Assembly (NCBI GenBank): GCA_035610365.1
Contig: CM069432.1
Coordinates: 19,344,354 to 19,408,353, forward strand
Length of the DNA: 64,000 bases
DNA from: Aquatica leii
Taxonomy: Eukaryota; Arthropoda; Insecta; Coleoptera; Lampyridae
Direction of reading: 5' to 3'
Shown here: piece by piece, positions 34,980 to 47,117 of the stretch
How positions within the stretch are numbered: position 1 is the first letter of the stretch
Layout: each line of letters starts with the position of its first letter
Program-made: the position numbers and the translations under genes
The notes under the pieces: model-generated
What the model saw: the letters and a program-made list of their open reading frames with translations, nothing else
What the model was told of the DNA's origin: nothing
The model's database searches: none

Positions 34980-36370
34980 GGTTAGTAGGCTTCAGTCGTT
35001 TTTTATAAGTTTTTGTTTTTGTTCCCAATTTTTTTACGATGAAACTTACTGTTTGTTAATTTTTATTTTGAATTACTACTATAAATGATTAAGAAAAAAT
35101 GTTTTTTAAATAAAAATAAAGAAAAGAAAAAGGATAAATGGTTTTAAAAAAATAAAATTGAAAAAAAAATGTTTTATAGAATAACATAAATAGAACAAAG
35201 AAATTTTAAAAAAATTAAGAAAGTATGTCTGAAAGAAGTTTGCTGACTTTGAGGCAAAGTAAAAAAATGTAAAAATAGAAAGTGAAGTAAAATGTATTAA
35301 GCAAGATTTTGTCTTATTAAAAACACTTAAGTTAATAGTAAAAATTGTAAAGAAAGAAACAGAACAAAGATCATCGTTTTTTTAGTAGAAAATATACAAA
35401 TAACTCAGTAAAAATTAGTAATTAATAAACCTTTTAATTTTCAAACATTTAAAACTATATTTGTTGCTATCGTGTGATAAATAGAAAAGTAATTTCCTTT
35501 GTGTACGAAAGCGTCTAAAACAATTACGTTGAGTAAAGTACACGAAAGTGTTACTAAATTTGCGTGTACGTATTTTAGGTAAGTTTGAATCCTAAGGGTG
35601 CAAGAAATTTTATAAGAGGCTTCTAAGATGAAAAGCAACCGTTCATAACATGATTACCGTATCTGTGTAGGGCGTAATTAAATTCAATTCCCCTTGCAAA
35701 GTAAAGCTGAGACGGACGTCTTCCCTTCATTGCAGACGTCAGCAACAAACTACTAAACCAACACAATTTCTTGTTCTCTGTATTAATAGAAACTTTGAGA
35801 AATTAGTTCTCTTGAAAACGTTTAGTTCTAAATTTACTTAATGATGAACTTTATATTATTTTTAACTTTGACATTTTGTAAAAAAAAAAAACTTTTGAAT
35901 GCAGTATTAAAGAAATTCTTTTCGAGTAATTACTTGTTCAACTCTACTTTGATAGTCATAAGCTTATAGGGGACTAAGATTTGAATTTGCTCACCCTTGC
36001 AATATATGCACAAAGCACGAAGTAAAGAGGAGATAAGACGGCAGTAGATCCGGATGTAACTAACTGCAACATCTCAGATGGCTGAATATCGATTTATGGT
36101 TCAGCAAAATGGCTACTGCATTGGTCATTTATTGAAAAAAAATCAATTAATATTAATTTCTACAATTGTTCACAAAAAAATTTGCTGCAACACAATATAT
36201 GGAAAACATTGAAAAAATTTAATAGAAAGAAAAACGCTTAAAAAATGTTTTGATTTCTACTTTAAAAAAAAAAGAATAAAAAACATCAATTTATTTGTCG
36301 TTAAAAGTAATAGCAATAAGAAAAAACCGGCAAGATAAATATTAAGCAATTTAACTTTGTAAATAAAAAT
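34980..36370. other. No recognisable gene
   Basis: A-rich and AT-rich sequence downstream of the satellite. Short frames here have no supporting motifs. Confidence 0.45.
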
Positions 36371-36374
36371 CTTA

Positions 36375-37192
36375 TTATTGTAAACAATACTGATGATGAC
36401 TGTAAACTGTGTGACCAAATAGATTTTTTTCTATGCCATCAATGTCGATCCATGATTCATCTATTTCTTCTAGATAAAAAATTTCCTTTACAATGCCAAC
36501 ATAACAACGACTATGTTTCGTTGAAAACTTAACCAAAACCGAATCAGTTACTTTCAGTTTTAATTTTATATCAATAAATTTAGTTTCAGGAGATAAGTTA
36601 TGCAACGACAATTCTTCGCTGAATTCTTCATCTTCACTATTGTTGTCGTTTTTTGTTTTTCTATTCTTATTTTTCGTATTTTTGTTAAAAGCTTTAAATT
36701 CACTTGACACATTTTTTTACACTTCCTTCGTTCTTTCTCCATAAACTCCTACGTCAAAGACTTGAAGCCTATCAGTACAGTAGGGTAGAAATTATACCAT
36801 AACAACTCCGTTGTCTTGATATTGAATTGTTTCTGTAGAAATGTGATTTTCATGATTATCCAGTAAAACAAAACCGGATTTTCCTTAGTAACCTGAGTAA
36901 ATTACAAAATGATGCATGCACTTAAGCAGCACTTTTGCAGTAACTCAACCTGGCTAATTCTAAACTTCCAACAAGAAAATCTTCAGTCATATAAAGTTTT
37001 ATATTGCTTATTAAAAACACAAAAACTGCTAAGATGGTTCTTTTACTTGCATTTATGAAACAGCGCTCTGTAACTAAACTGCCAGGTTCAGCTGCTGTTA
37101 TCTGTCCAATTTCCCTGCTTCCTTTTATTGCCATAACATTTAAAGGCTTTTGTACAGTAGTACAACCGGTTTCCAAAGGTTTACATTTTTAG
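36375..37192 (-). pseudogene. pogo/Tigger-type transposase, C-terminal half
   Basis: Frame 36,922-37,176 reads ETGCTTVQKP, KGSREIGQITAAEPGSLVTE and ILAVFVF, matching the segment just after the first catalytic Asp in pogo-type DDE_1 transposases. In this copy the expected VDETG begins LETG, so that Asp is lost. Broken frames at 36,730-36,900 give LLDNHENHIS (second Asp) and RLQVFDVGVYG (third Asp region). Frame 36,375-36,710 is the C-terminal tail with a DSVLVKFSTKHSRCYVGIVK block. The N-terminal DNA-binding part is missing beyond 37,192. Confidence 0.72.
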
Positions 37193-37199
37193 AATATTA

Positions 37200-40100
37200 A
37201 TCTAAATATAACAAACATAGCAGAATTCGAATTTGCACGAATAGTAACGTGCAATGCTGAAAAGTATTTTTTAGAGCTTAAAAATTAGTTTTCAAAATTT
37301 TGCTGCATCATTACTAGAAAGTCACTAATCCAAGTATCTTGGCCTTAAATAGAAAAGCTTGGCTTGGGCTTAAAAGTTAAACTTTTTAAAAATAAATGCT
37401 TATCTTGATTGATGTTTGTGACATTTTAGCGTGATTGCAAATTCTTAAAGATCTTGAAGTTTGGTTTCCAGATTGGTTACCGCATCGCTGATGAATTTGG
37501 CTTCTTGACGTTTTGGGCATCATTTCATGACCTTTTTTAGAATATTTCCGAAACTGTTTAGCAAAACAGTTTCAAAAATTTTTTTAAAGTCAGGAGATGA
37601 TGGCCAAAACGTTAAGAAACCAAATTTGTCAGCGACTCGGTATCCAGCCCGGAAACTTCAAGATTGGAAGGGTGCCGCGAAAATCCAGAACAAAAACCTA
37701 AAGATACTGGAAATATATTAGCAGCGGAAGATCAAATAAAGGATGAAACTTTGAACCGCTTCAGACTTTTTACAAGAAATTTGTGCGCAATAGCAATAAT
37801 CCGGCATGTGAATTGTCCTGTTTTCAAAATTAGAATTAGATTAGAAAAAACGCCTTTAGACGCTGGTCAGTTCGTAGTCCAGATGATAACTTTTTGGGAG
37901 ACATTTTAAACATTTATTATCATTTCAGAATAAATAAATCTGGTTTTACTTATTTCTCCGAGTTAATTAGTAGCAGCCGAAACATTACTGCGTATGTAAG
38001 TTATTTTTATATTTATTTACTGAAGTGTTTTGACTGATCTACGTAAATAATATGCAGTACTTAGAATTGCAACGTAATTAAAGTACGTCTTATCCTATAA
38101 CACCATATTATTGTTTTCGATTTTTTTTATTCGCGGTGTCAATAACCTTAAGATACTATTTAGTGCAACAGGTCTGTAATTTTCAATTAATTTGCAAAAA
38201 CTTTTGATGATTTTAAATGTTTTATTGAAACTTATTTACTTGGTAAAAGCTTGATCTAAAAAAGCTTGAGTTGACTAATCTTGAACTTGACTTTTTTTGG
38301 AAAGGTTAGCTTGATTTCAAGCCAAACATAAATAAATTAATTAACAGGTAGTTATAAACAATTATATTAAAATTATATATTTAGTATGTCAATAAACATT
38401 ATGTATGAGTTTAAACGTATTTTCATATCTTTAACTCCGATAAAATAGCGCATATTTAACTGCATACTTCTAACGCATATCTGCATGTAGTTATTGAAAT
38501 TTTTTAGTCCATAACTATCCGTAGCTTACTGATGATCAATGTCAAGTAATTTCACTGTACAAGTTTTCTGAAAATAGCTGATCTTGCAAGTGATAGTTAC
38601 TGTTATTAACAAAAAATCACATAAGAATAAAATATCTACTAACCAGTACGTCAAGAATTGCAGAAAGCAATGAACTTTTTTCCTTAAATTCAAAATTTTC
38701 TATAAAAAAGAAACATGGGAAACGCAATCGTTAATGCAAACTCGTTCTGTGTGACATCAAAAAACTAGGGTACTTTTTGAATAATTTTAACTTTGCTTTC
38801 TATGTCTGTTTCAGCAACAATCGAAGTTAAAATAATGTTTAAAAATCAACGTTAAACAACATTGGTTTTTAATAAAAAGCAAACGAAAAATTTAATTTAA
38901 AATAATTCGATTGTAAGTTAAATATTTTCAGATGTAACGTTTACACGTCACGTATCCCTTTGAGTCAAGTAATTTTAAATTAATAATCGAATATCAATTT
39001 ATCCTGAAATCGCAAATTAATTTTTTCCTTTAAAAACAACGTTTGCTGAAAAAACTGACGTTGACCTATAACTTTATAAATTAAATCAGAATGGAAATGG
39101 GTCGTATGAAAGCTTTTTTTCAGCACGATTTTATCATTAGTTTTTAATTGTTGTTGGTGATTTCGGTAAACTAGTTGAAACTTTAAGTGCGATGCGGTCG
39201 TAAGACAATTTATGAATTTGCGATTGAACAAATTGACTAATAAAACAACTCTCGTTGAAGTAAATGAACACAGCAATGAACTCGGGGTAAGAGACACAAC
39301 CATGTGATTATGACTCGGATTAATCCAAGTTGAAATCTCTTGCAGACCGATTCAAACAGTTATGTCGAGAACTGCCATGAATAAATTACGGGCTATAACA
39401 TGGCGGGGTCGTACGCAGAGTCTTGTAGATTAGTGGCCCCTTCCTCATCCTTGGGGAACACTTCCCGGACGCGTCTTACAACCCACACGCTATCTACCCT
39501 TAATTGCCTGCTAGGCACTTAAAATATACATAAAACTAACTGTTCTCCAAGCTTTGTGAACTTGAAAGGACAAAGATGCCGCGATGTTATCTCATGTCGT
39601 TATAGTTGTCATTATTATTACCCATTTTGCGGTTGGTTAGATCCTATTCTAGTAAACCTGATAAGAACGGACGCAATTCAAGCTCTAAGGAGTTTAGAGT
39701 TTATACCAGACAACTTTTAAGATCTCAATTATATAAAGTTAAATCCAACTTAACGAGCACCGCAACGTTTATTTTCTGATAAAATATCATCTCGGTGCTT
39801 TATTGAACATTTTTCAGTTAGAACCGGATTTATCTTGTTTAAGAGAAAACCGGATTTTTTAACATCTGCTCGATGTCGTATAAAGCTGCGTTGCGGCGAT
39901 TACTTTATAATCGAGAATCCGTAGCGGATGCGGCATAACTTCAAAACTAAAGTATCTTTTATACTGTATACTCGATTGAAGAACTTTTTTTTCATAATTT
40001 TTCATTTGAATGAAAAAGGTTATAAACATTTTTTAGAAAAAAGTTTGATAAAATTCACTTTTTAGGTGCTCGATAAATTCAACTTGCAATTTCATGCAAA

Positions 40101-41940
40101 GATGGTGTATAATATGCGAGATCTTAAGAAAATTCAGTTAAAAAAATCACAAGTTTAGTGAGGCCTGTGAAGTATGTTTCTTGTTTCTCTTATTTTGCTC
40201 AATTTGTGCCTTAGAAGTTTTTCTACAACTAATTTGTTTTAGTATTAGATTTTAGGCAAAGAGATTTTGCACTTATAAAGTGAGCAAATGGTAATAACAT
40301 CGTGAAAATTCAATTCAAATTTTAATTTTTCCATCACTTACTTTTTCACTTAAATGAAATGATAAATTTTTGAGTAACACTTGCTCAAAAAATTCATTGA
40401 ATCAGAAAATCTTTTCAAAAACAAATCATTAAATTAATATTTAAAATTTATCAAATGAGTTGATAAATCCTCGATCACCAATTAACCAAATTATAGTTTG
40501 TTTTCTATAATAAAACTTTCGAAAGTAAGCAATGCTGAAAAATTAATCTTTTTGCAGTATGAGCAACACAAATAATTTTTTATGTAAAATCTTTGTTTTT
40601 TAGTCACTATAAATATTGAAACGCATAGAAGCTTTGATATCATTCAAAATATTTTGAGGTGATTACCGGAATGTTCTCGAAGCCGATAAAGCAAAAATAT
40701 CAAAGGTGTTTGAATGTATTTTAATCCTAGAACTTCGCTAGCTGTTTCAGTTGCGATAATTATGCTTATTTAATACTGATGTGATTTTATCCAACTATAT
40801 TATGAAAATGGAAGTTAAACCAGAAAGATGTCGCTTTATTAATTTTATTGCAACTCGCAAATATTCGATTCTTCTTAAAATAAATGTTTCGGTTCAAGAA
40901 TTTAAGATTTCTCAATTATATTAGCCAATCTTTTGAATCGGTTTCTAATTTTTGTTATAAAAATTGCAGACACAAACTATATTTTATTACCGGATTAGAT
41001 ATTTTTCATCCTGAGCTAATTTTTTAAAATGTTTTCTAGCCACTATATTCCTTTCTGTTTCAAAATTTGGATCTACACTTTATACCGCAAATTTCTGAAA
41101 GAGCTCTTACTGCGCTCATTATTTTACCAAAATTGTTGCGAAGTGAAACAAATTCACACAATTTTCTTTGCATACATGAATAATATGGACAGCCTCTAGA
41201 ATTTTTGTTTAAAAACAAGGGTTTACAGTATTTTTTTGATCGGCATTTAAAGATGCTAAACTATTCTTAGTCAAAGTTTTTATAAATGTGAAATAATTGC
41301 TTTAATAGAAATTACGAACTGGTACCTAGAAGACTATCTTATTAATTTTAGAGTTTTCAATGTGAATTTTGATGTGCACTGATTTTGAATATTTAATAAC
41401 ATATTCCATTTTTTATGCTGTGTGCAAAGAAGCCTCACATAGACTGTATAGTATCAAAGAAATCTCTAATCTTCTGAATATTGTTGCAGCCCCAAATTCA
41501 AGTTGTGAACAACACATGTTTTGCATAAGGCTGATCAATGGTAAAAAAAATAGCCCACTGATATTTGCGGCACCGTGGTACCCTTAGTCTATACAATTTT
41601 CGACTTTCCTCCATTATTTCTAAAATAAATTAATAAATTCCTCTTCTGGTTTGATCAGAAATTGTGAAAAAACTGCAAAACAATTAATTGATGTTTAAAC
41701 AAATTGGTTCGTTTTTAATTAGATCATTTTCTACTGCCACATACCAAATTACTATAGAAAATTGATCTTTTTTGAGATATCTTGAGTTATGTAAAATAAA
41801 AAAATAATGAGTAGATTTAATTTTTGAGATTATCGTTTGTCGAATTGTCTTTGAACTTAAATATTTAGTTTTATGTTTCTTCTTCTTTACTATATACAGT
41901 CATTAATCCGAAAACTTCATTGCCAGACAGTATTCAGATT
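37200..41940. other. No recognisable gene (4.7 kb)
   Basis: AT-rich sequence on both strands. The frames 37,527-37,721, 37,664-37,909, 38,980-39,303 and 41,369-41,587 show no motif I recognise. A moderately GC-rich patch at 39,400-39,500 is also unassigned. The part just before 41,940 should contain PLE-2 upstream sequence, but no reverse transcriptase motif is visible. Confidence 0.4.
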
Positions 41941-41945
41941 GTAGA

Positions 41946-42270
41946 TGTGTTCGAAAAGATAAAATTGACATTCTTGATAAATCAAGAGTTTACAAATTAA
42001 ACTGAAGTAATTGCAATTGTTTTTATATAGGTCAAACTGAACGTAAATTTTGTACTAAATTTTTTGAAGATTATTCATGCATTAAAAATAATATATTTAA
42101 CTACCCATCTAAATCTAACTTTGCTAATCACATCTTAAATTTTAATCATTCTTTAGATTTAAACAAAGATTATGAAATTCTTCACATTTGTTATAAAGGA
42201 ATTAAACTATAATTTTTAGAAATGAAAGAAATTGTTAAAGAACATAAGACTCATCTTCATTTCTTTTTTT
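41946..42270 (+). pseudogene. Penelope-like GIY-YIG endonuclease fragment (PLE-2)
   Basis: The frame starting near 41,958 reads KIDILDKSRVYKLN, a stop in place of a Cys, then SNCNCFYIGQTERKFCTKF, FANHILNFNHSLDLNKDYE and a stop at 42,210, with similarity continuing to about 42,265. The order VYKL.C..C..FYIGQT.R.F...F...ANHI...NHS is that of the PLE nuclease. The first Gly of GVY is Arg and the frame has two stops, so it is inactive. It is on the same strand as PLE-1 and has its own hairpin tail 190 bp downstream. Confidence 0.8.
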
Positions 42271-42453
42271 TTCAATAAATATATTTTTTCATTTCATTTC
42301 TTTTTATAAATTATTACTTTTGTCTTATTTAATTATCATTATTTATTTATAATTCTCAATCTTATATGTCGATTTATTCTATGTTTGTTGACAGTTATTA
42401 ATTTATATATTTTTAAATTCGATTTAACTTATTATATAGGTATATTTTATAAG

Positions 42454-42486
42454 CCTGAAGATGACATCATGACGAAACACGTCGCC
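42454..42486 (+). other. Penelope-type 3' tail motif (second copy)
   Basis: CCTGAAGATG, a short fold and CGAAACACGTC repeat the arrangement seen 190 nt after the PLE-1 stop (CTGAAGAT ... CGAAAC). Its position relative to PLE-2 is nearly the same, which supports it as an element part. Confidence 0.5.
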
Positions 42487-42589
42487 TGAATTAATTTTAA
42501 ATAAGATACTAATTATATATTGTAGGGAAAGTTTTGTTGGATTGTTAAAAATGCAATTTATATAATTTTTTGTTGCCCAAGCAATACAC

Positions 42590-43650
42590 GTATTGAATTC
42601 TGACACTGCATTGGCATCTTTTACTAAACAAGGAATTTTAGAGATATCATCGTCAGAATCATCTTCAGAATCAAAGTATATCTCAATTTCTTGTGCTATA
42701 TCAGTTTCAGAGAGTTCATCAGTGTTTTATCATGATCCTTTGATCTCTTCTTTTTTAGGTTCTGATTAAAGGTCTAACCCAACTTCGTAATCTCTTCCAG
42801 TTCATTTTCAATCTCTATAAGTTGTAATCCCGTGAGTTGTATAACTAACCTAGCTAGTGGGATGTCATCTTTGTCGCTATCGGGTACATTTTTGTCTCTC
42901 AGATGGTAATTATTACTCTTTTTCAATTAAGTCACTCCTCACATGTTTTTAAGTTTTATCCAATGGGAAAACGTCTTTCAGATTTATATTATTCAGTGAT
43001 TGCAATACATCATATTCAGACGAGACTATTTTTTAAGCAATTTTTTGCGATAGAACAATTTTATAGTCTGTATAACTTTTTGATCCATCGTGCGTCCAAT
43101 TTGGGGAAAAAAACAGAGAAGTTTTGCCATCATCGTTGGATAATTGGGTAGGATGCACGGATGCATTGTTCAAAATTAAAATTATTTTTGACCTAAGGTT
43201 GAGCTCTTTTACTTTGCGTCTTATTAATAAAATTAATTTATTTTGGAACCAATTAGTGAACATATCTCTGATTACTCAAGCTCTTCGTTGACCTTTGAAA
43301 GCACGGGAACAACAAATAAATCAAGAAGCAATGCAACAAGGCATGAACGTTATTCGTTTTTTACTGACTTTAATTCCGGTGTAGATTTTTCTCCTGTATG
43401 GGTTAATATTTTTTTTGAAAAAACTCTTCAGAAAGGTTTGCTTTCATCATCATTGTACACTCGATGCGGAGTTAAATTTTTGTTTTTTATTATATATGCA
43501 AGCTTTTCCACAAACGAAAAGACTGCATTATAGTCGCTGGATAAAAATTCTTCACAAAAACGTATGAAACCACAGTGTCCAATTTGCATAAATTTGCAAA
43601 AACCGACAATGAAAATGCTATTGAAGCACATTTCCTTCTAAGTTACACAG
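42590..43650 (-). pseudogene. Jerky/Tigger-type transposase fragment
   Basis: Frame 43,428-43,631 includes KNLTPHRVYNDDESKPF, the usual LTPEQVYNADETGLF block with the first catalytic Asp retained. Frame 43,033-43,263 has FTNWFQNKL and LILNNASVHP, where the second Asp (LLLDNAPxHP) is Asn. SNDDGKTSLFFSPNWT then replaces the usual FLPPNVT. A weak C-terminal part (DANAVSEFNTCIAWATKN) is seen around 42,590-42,640. DDE transposase of a lineage different from the other three pogo copies here. Multiple breaks and a lost catalytic residue show it is dead. Confidence 0.72.
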
Positions 43651-44444
43651 GTTAGCTCAATTTTAAAAATCACGTACACTTGCAAAGAGTTTAATTAAAC
43701 CATGTATATTAGAAACAGTTAGTTTAATTTTTACATAGCAAAAGACTTCACTTAACTGATCTACTTTACTGACGTTTTGAGTCGTGTCCATAATAATGAA
43801 AAAAAAGGTGCGTTCTTTAGTTCTTCTTTAATTTCACTGAACACTTCATCAGCTATCAGAGAAATCATTTCCTTTTGTATTGTTGGACTCAATTAATTAA
43901 CAGTGCCACTTGGTTTTTGAATTAGCTCTTCCAAAACAGTATCATATTTGGATAGTAGTTCGATTACTGAACGAAAATTTCTTTTGTTACTGTCTGCCAT
44001 ATTTCCACTCTCTTCACGAAATGAAAGGTTGCATGTAGTCAACATTAACGAAATATGGATGATCCTCTTCAAAATTTTCCTCCAAAAAATTCTTTCGTTC
44101 GTCAAACCTTTTCCTAAAACATTATCTATTGCACCATGGTAACGCCACTGTTCATATATCTGCATGATACGGTGAATTTTCATGCTTTTTTATACGGCTT
44201 GACAAATGCTTCCAGTTTTGCAATCCAGCCGAATCCCATGCCCTTAAAGTCTTTTTCTGAAGAAACAACCAACAAGGTTAACAATAAACACTATCACATT
44301 TAGGTGAATAGCACAACCAAGTTCTTTTTAACTTAAACTCAGATTTTGACCTAAATGTGTAACAGCTTTCTGAAAAGGACCTTCCTTGTTGTTTTTCATC
44401 ACTAAGAAATAGGCCAAATTGTTGGCAGAGTCCCCACCCAATTA

Positions 44445-44560
44445 CAGTGGTGCCTCGCATAAAGAACGCCTCGCACAGCGAACGCTACACACAACGAACT
44501 TCCTGTTCGTTCATTTCATGATTCATACAACAAACTTCGCTTCACACAACGAAGTCGCCC
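44445..44560 (+). repeat. Tigger left terminal repeat region with motif cluster
   Basis: After CAGTGGTGCCTC come CGCATAAAGAAC, CGCACAGCGAAC, CACACAACGAAC, CATACAACAAAC and CACACAACGAAG, five related 12-mers within about 105 bp. These are probable transposase-binding repeats. Confidence 0.85.
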
Positions 44561-44716
44561 GAGCTTCCACGATCGCTTCCGATGTATTGCATCCTCCCGC
44601 GCAGGCACTGCAGACAGTCGTTAGTCACTGCGCTTAACTTACGCACGTATCGCGGCAATCGTTCTTCATTACGAATTAAATCACGGCTTCTAAAAAAAGC
44701 AGGAAGGTGATTTCTG

Positions 44717-46311
44717 TTGGAATGAAACAAGAAATAATTAGAAGGAGTGAATATGGGGTAAAACAGTGTGACCTCGTCAAAGAGTTTGGCCTCAGCAAGA
44801 CCACCATTTTCACCATTTTGACAAATAAGGATGCAATCAAATCAGCCAAAGTAGCCAAATGAGTATCAAAACTATTTCATGAAAAACATAGGTCTTCAAT
44901 CCACGAGGAAATGGAGAGGCTATTAGCGATTTGAATTAAGGACAGGCAGGTGAAAGGTGACGTAACAACCCAAGATATTATCTGTCACAAAGCCAAGATA
45001 ATTTATGACGATCTAAAGAAAAACGTCCCTGGAAGTAGCAGCAATCAAGATAATGAAGAAGTATTTAAAGCCAGCAGGGGGTGGTTTTTTAGATTTAAGA
45101 AAAGGTGTGGAATCCACAGCGTTACTATACATAGTGAGGCTGGCAGTGCTGACAAGAAAGAAGCAGAAAAGTTCTCTATTAACTTTCAAAAATGTATTAA
45201 GAATAAAGGATACTGCCCACAATAAGCGTTCAATGCCGATGAAACGGGTCTTTTCTGGAAAATAATGCCGAGCAGAACCTTCATTATAAAAGAGGAGAAG
45301 AAATTGCCAGGACACAAAGCCATGAAAGACAGACTTACCCTTATGTTTTCGTCTAATCCCAGCGGAGACCTCAAGATCAAACCTCTATTGGTTTATCACT
45401 CTGAAAATCCAAGAATTTTATTATTAAGTCCAAACTACCCGTCCATTGGAAGTCCAATCAGAAAGCCTGGGTGACCCAAGTTATCTTCAACGAATGGATT
45501 CTGGGAACCTTTGCTCCTGCCGTGAAGAAATTCTTGCTGGAAAAAGAACTGCCGCTCAAAGCCCTTCTGATACTTGAAAATGCCCTTTCTCACCTAAAAG
45601 ACCTAGAGGAAATATTGCAGGAAAATTATCCTTTTATCAAGGTGCAGTATTTGCCACCAAACACCACATCTATTCTTCAGCCAATGGATCAGCAAGTTAT
45701 TGCGAACTTTAAAACACTAGAGCCCTCTTTAATAAGGTGTTTGAAGAATGCGATGGCAATACGACTTATACAGAAGGCCTGGGAATAAGTGTTACAAAGG
45801 ACCCTCATTTCTGCTTGGAAGATGCTTGTGCCTTCGTGGACCCAGAAAGAAGCAGTAGTTGATGACACAGAAGTGGTGAAGGACATCATCACAGTGGCCC
45901 AAAGGTTGGAATTAGAGGAAGAGGATGTAGAAGAGCTTATTGAGGAACACAAAGACGAGCTGACAACTGAAGAGCTCCAAGCATTTCTGGTCCAGCAACA
46001 GGACAATGCTCAAAGGGAAGCGTAATCTAATAACGAGAAGCAACAATAAAACAATCCACCAATCCCAACTGCTGGCATCAAAAACATCCTGGTCAAATGG
46101 AAAGCAGTTCAGGAGTTTACCAATGCTCACTATCCGGATTCAGCTGAAGCAAACAGGATCAACGATCTTTACTCCGATACTCTTGTCCGTTATTTCCGGC
46201 AGATTTTGGAGAAAAGAGAAAAACAAACGACTTTGGACAGGTTTTTCATGAAACCATCGGCCAAAAAGCATAAAATGGATGAAGATGTGCAAGATTCGGT
46301 AGACTCAACTT
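44717..46311 (+). pseudogene. Tigger-type transposase (CENP-B-like HTH, DDE_1)
   Basis: Translation from about 44,723 gives MKQEIIRRSEYG and CDLVKEFGLSKTTIFTILTN, a CENP-B/psq-type helix-turn-helix. After stops near 44,860 and 44,932 follow SRGWFFRFKKRCGIHSV (second DNA-binding part), a stop at 45,223, then FNADETGLFWKIMPSRTFI with the first catalytic Asp. After a frame change near 45,460 comes LLILENALSH, where the second Asp (normally LLLDNAPSH) is Glu, and TTSILQPMDQQVI with the third Asp. The C-terminus (EDVEELIEEHKDELTTEELQ, then after another shift EKREKQTTLDRFF) is typical of the family. At least four stops and two frame changes. Confidence 0.9.
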
Positions 46312-46469
46312 AGACTGTCTTAAAATTAAAAAAATGTGTTTTTTTTTAATTATGTTTTTAGATGTACCTATCTAAATAAAAATAATAACAAAAAATTTAT
46401 CTTTTTTTATGTCATCTTAGCATATTTTATGCTACAGAATGAATTATTTTATTAACATGTATTGTTATG

Positions 46470-46553
46470 GGAAAACGCGTTTCACATAACGAACTTTTCG
46501 CATAACAAACTTGCTCCTGGAACGAATTAAGTTCGTTGTGTGAGGCACCACTG
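46470..46553 (-). repeat. Tigger right terminal repeat region with motif cluster
   Basis: CACATAACGAAC and CGCATAACAAAC occur in direct sense and GTTCGTTGTGTG in inverse sense within 75 bp of the end, matching the left-end 12-mers. The terminal GAGGCACCACTG closes the element. Confidence 0.85.
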
Positions 46554-46865
46554 TATACACTTTTTAATCTCCGAATCTGTAATACTATCTGGAAAATGTT
46601 TTTCTTCAATGTTCAAGGAAGTCATACTAAGAGTTTGGTCACATGGACCTACCCCTACTAATTCATCACTTGCAGTAGCAGTTGTTGTTGTTGTTGAAGA
46701 TGTTGACGGAATAGGGTCATTTTCATGTGGTTGCCCTTGTCCATCAAAATTTTTTTGAAAATTAGATACTTTACTTTCATTTTTCCTAGTGTGATTTCCC
46801 GATTCTGCAATAATAGCAAAGCCGAATGTAACCTGTTTCTGTTAATTAATTTGAAATTTGAAGTG

Positions 46866-46926
46866 AATGATGGGGGTGATGATGATCATGGAGGTGAAGA
46901 TGACGATGATGGTGGTGGTAGTGACT
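46866..46926 (+). repeat. Degenerate GAT/GGT trinucleotide repeat
   Basis: The run GGTGATGATGATCATGGAGG and following GATGACGATGATGGTGGTGG form a short trinucleotide-type repeat. The Asp/Gly-rich frame over it is not evidence of a gene. Confidence 0.75.
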
Positions 46927-47117
46927 GCAGTACAAAATAAATATATCTATGAAAAATATATGTATGACAAATATATTCTCGTGCACGTGGAACCGCTCAA
47001 TTCTTCTAGGAAGCAGAACAAATGAAATATTTTACATTTTTAATAACTCATAAGCTTTCGTATATAACGAAAATAGTTGTTTTCCTACAGTAGGCTATCT
47101 AATGTAGAAAGTGGAAC

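Larger units (their letters stand above)
44445..46553 (+). mobile_element. Tigger-type DNA transposon with complete ends
   Basis: The left end CAGTGGTGCCTC (44,445) and the right end GAGGCACCACTG (finishing at 46,553) are inverted. They are flanked by TA at 44,443-44,444 and 46,554-46,555, the target of pogo/Tigger elements. Length is 2109 bp. Both termini carry several copies of a 12-nt motif close to CACAYAACGAAC. It encodes one transposase on the plus strand and sits inside a hAT pseudogene. Confidence 0.95.
43660..46812 (-). pseudogene. ZMYM1-like hAT transposase pseudogene, split by a Tigger insertion
   Basis: Two parts lie on either side of the Tigger at 44,445-46,553. The upstream part (46,554-46,812) is an open acidic Ser/Thr-rich N-terminus including SMTSLNIEEKHFPDSITDSE. 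The downstream part (43,660-44,442) begins IGWGLCQQFGLFLSDE. It continues with a TTF-type zinc finger region (RTWLCYSPKCDSVYC, stop, PCWLF), then AWDSAGLQNWKHLSSRIKKH and MLTTCNLSFREESGN. Last come SVIELLSKYDTVLEEL, LSPTIQKEMISLIADEV and FFIIMDTTQNVSKVDQ with the first catalytic Asp. This order matches hAT proteins with DUF4371 and a TTF/MYM-type finger. The frame is continuous across the insertion site if the Tigger and one TA are removed. The 3' half of the gene is missing. Confidence 0.78.

Noticed and set aside
46725-46940. Asp/Gly-rich frame as an acidic protein
   Set aside because: It is a translation of a GAT/GGT trinucleotide repeat with no conserved context.
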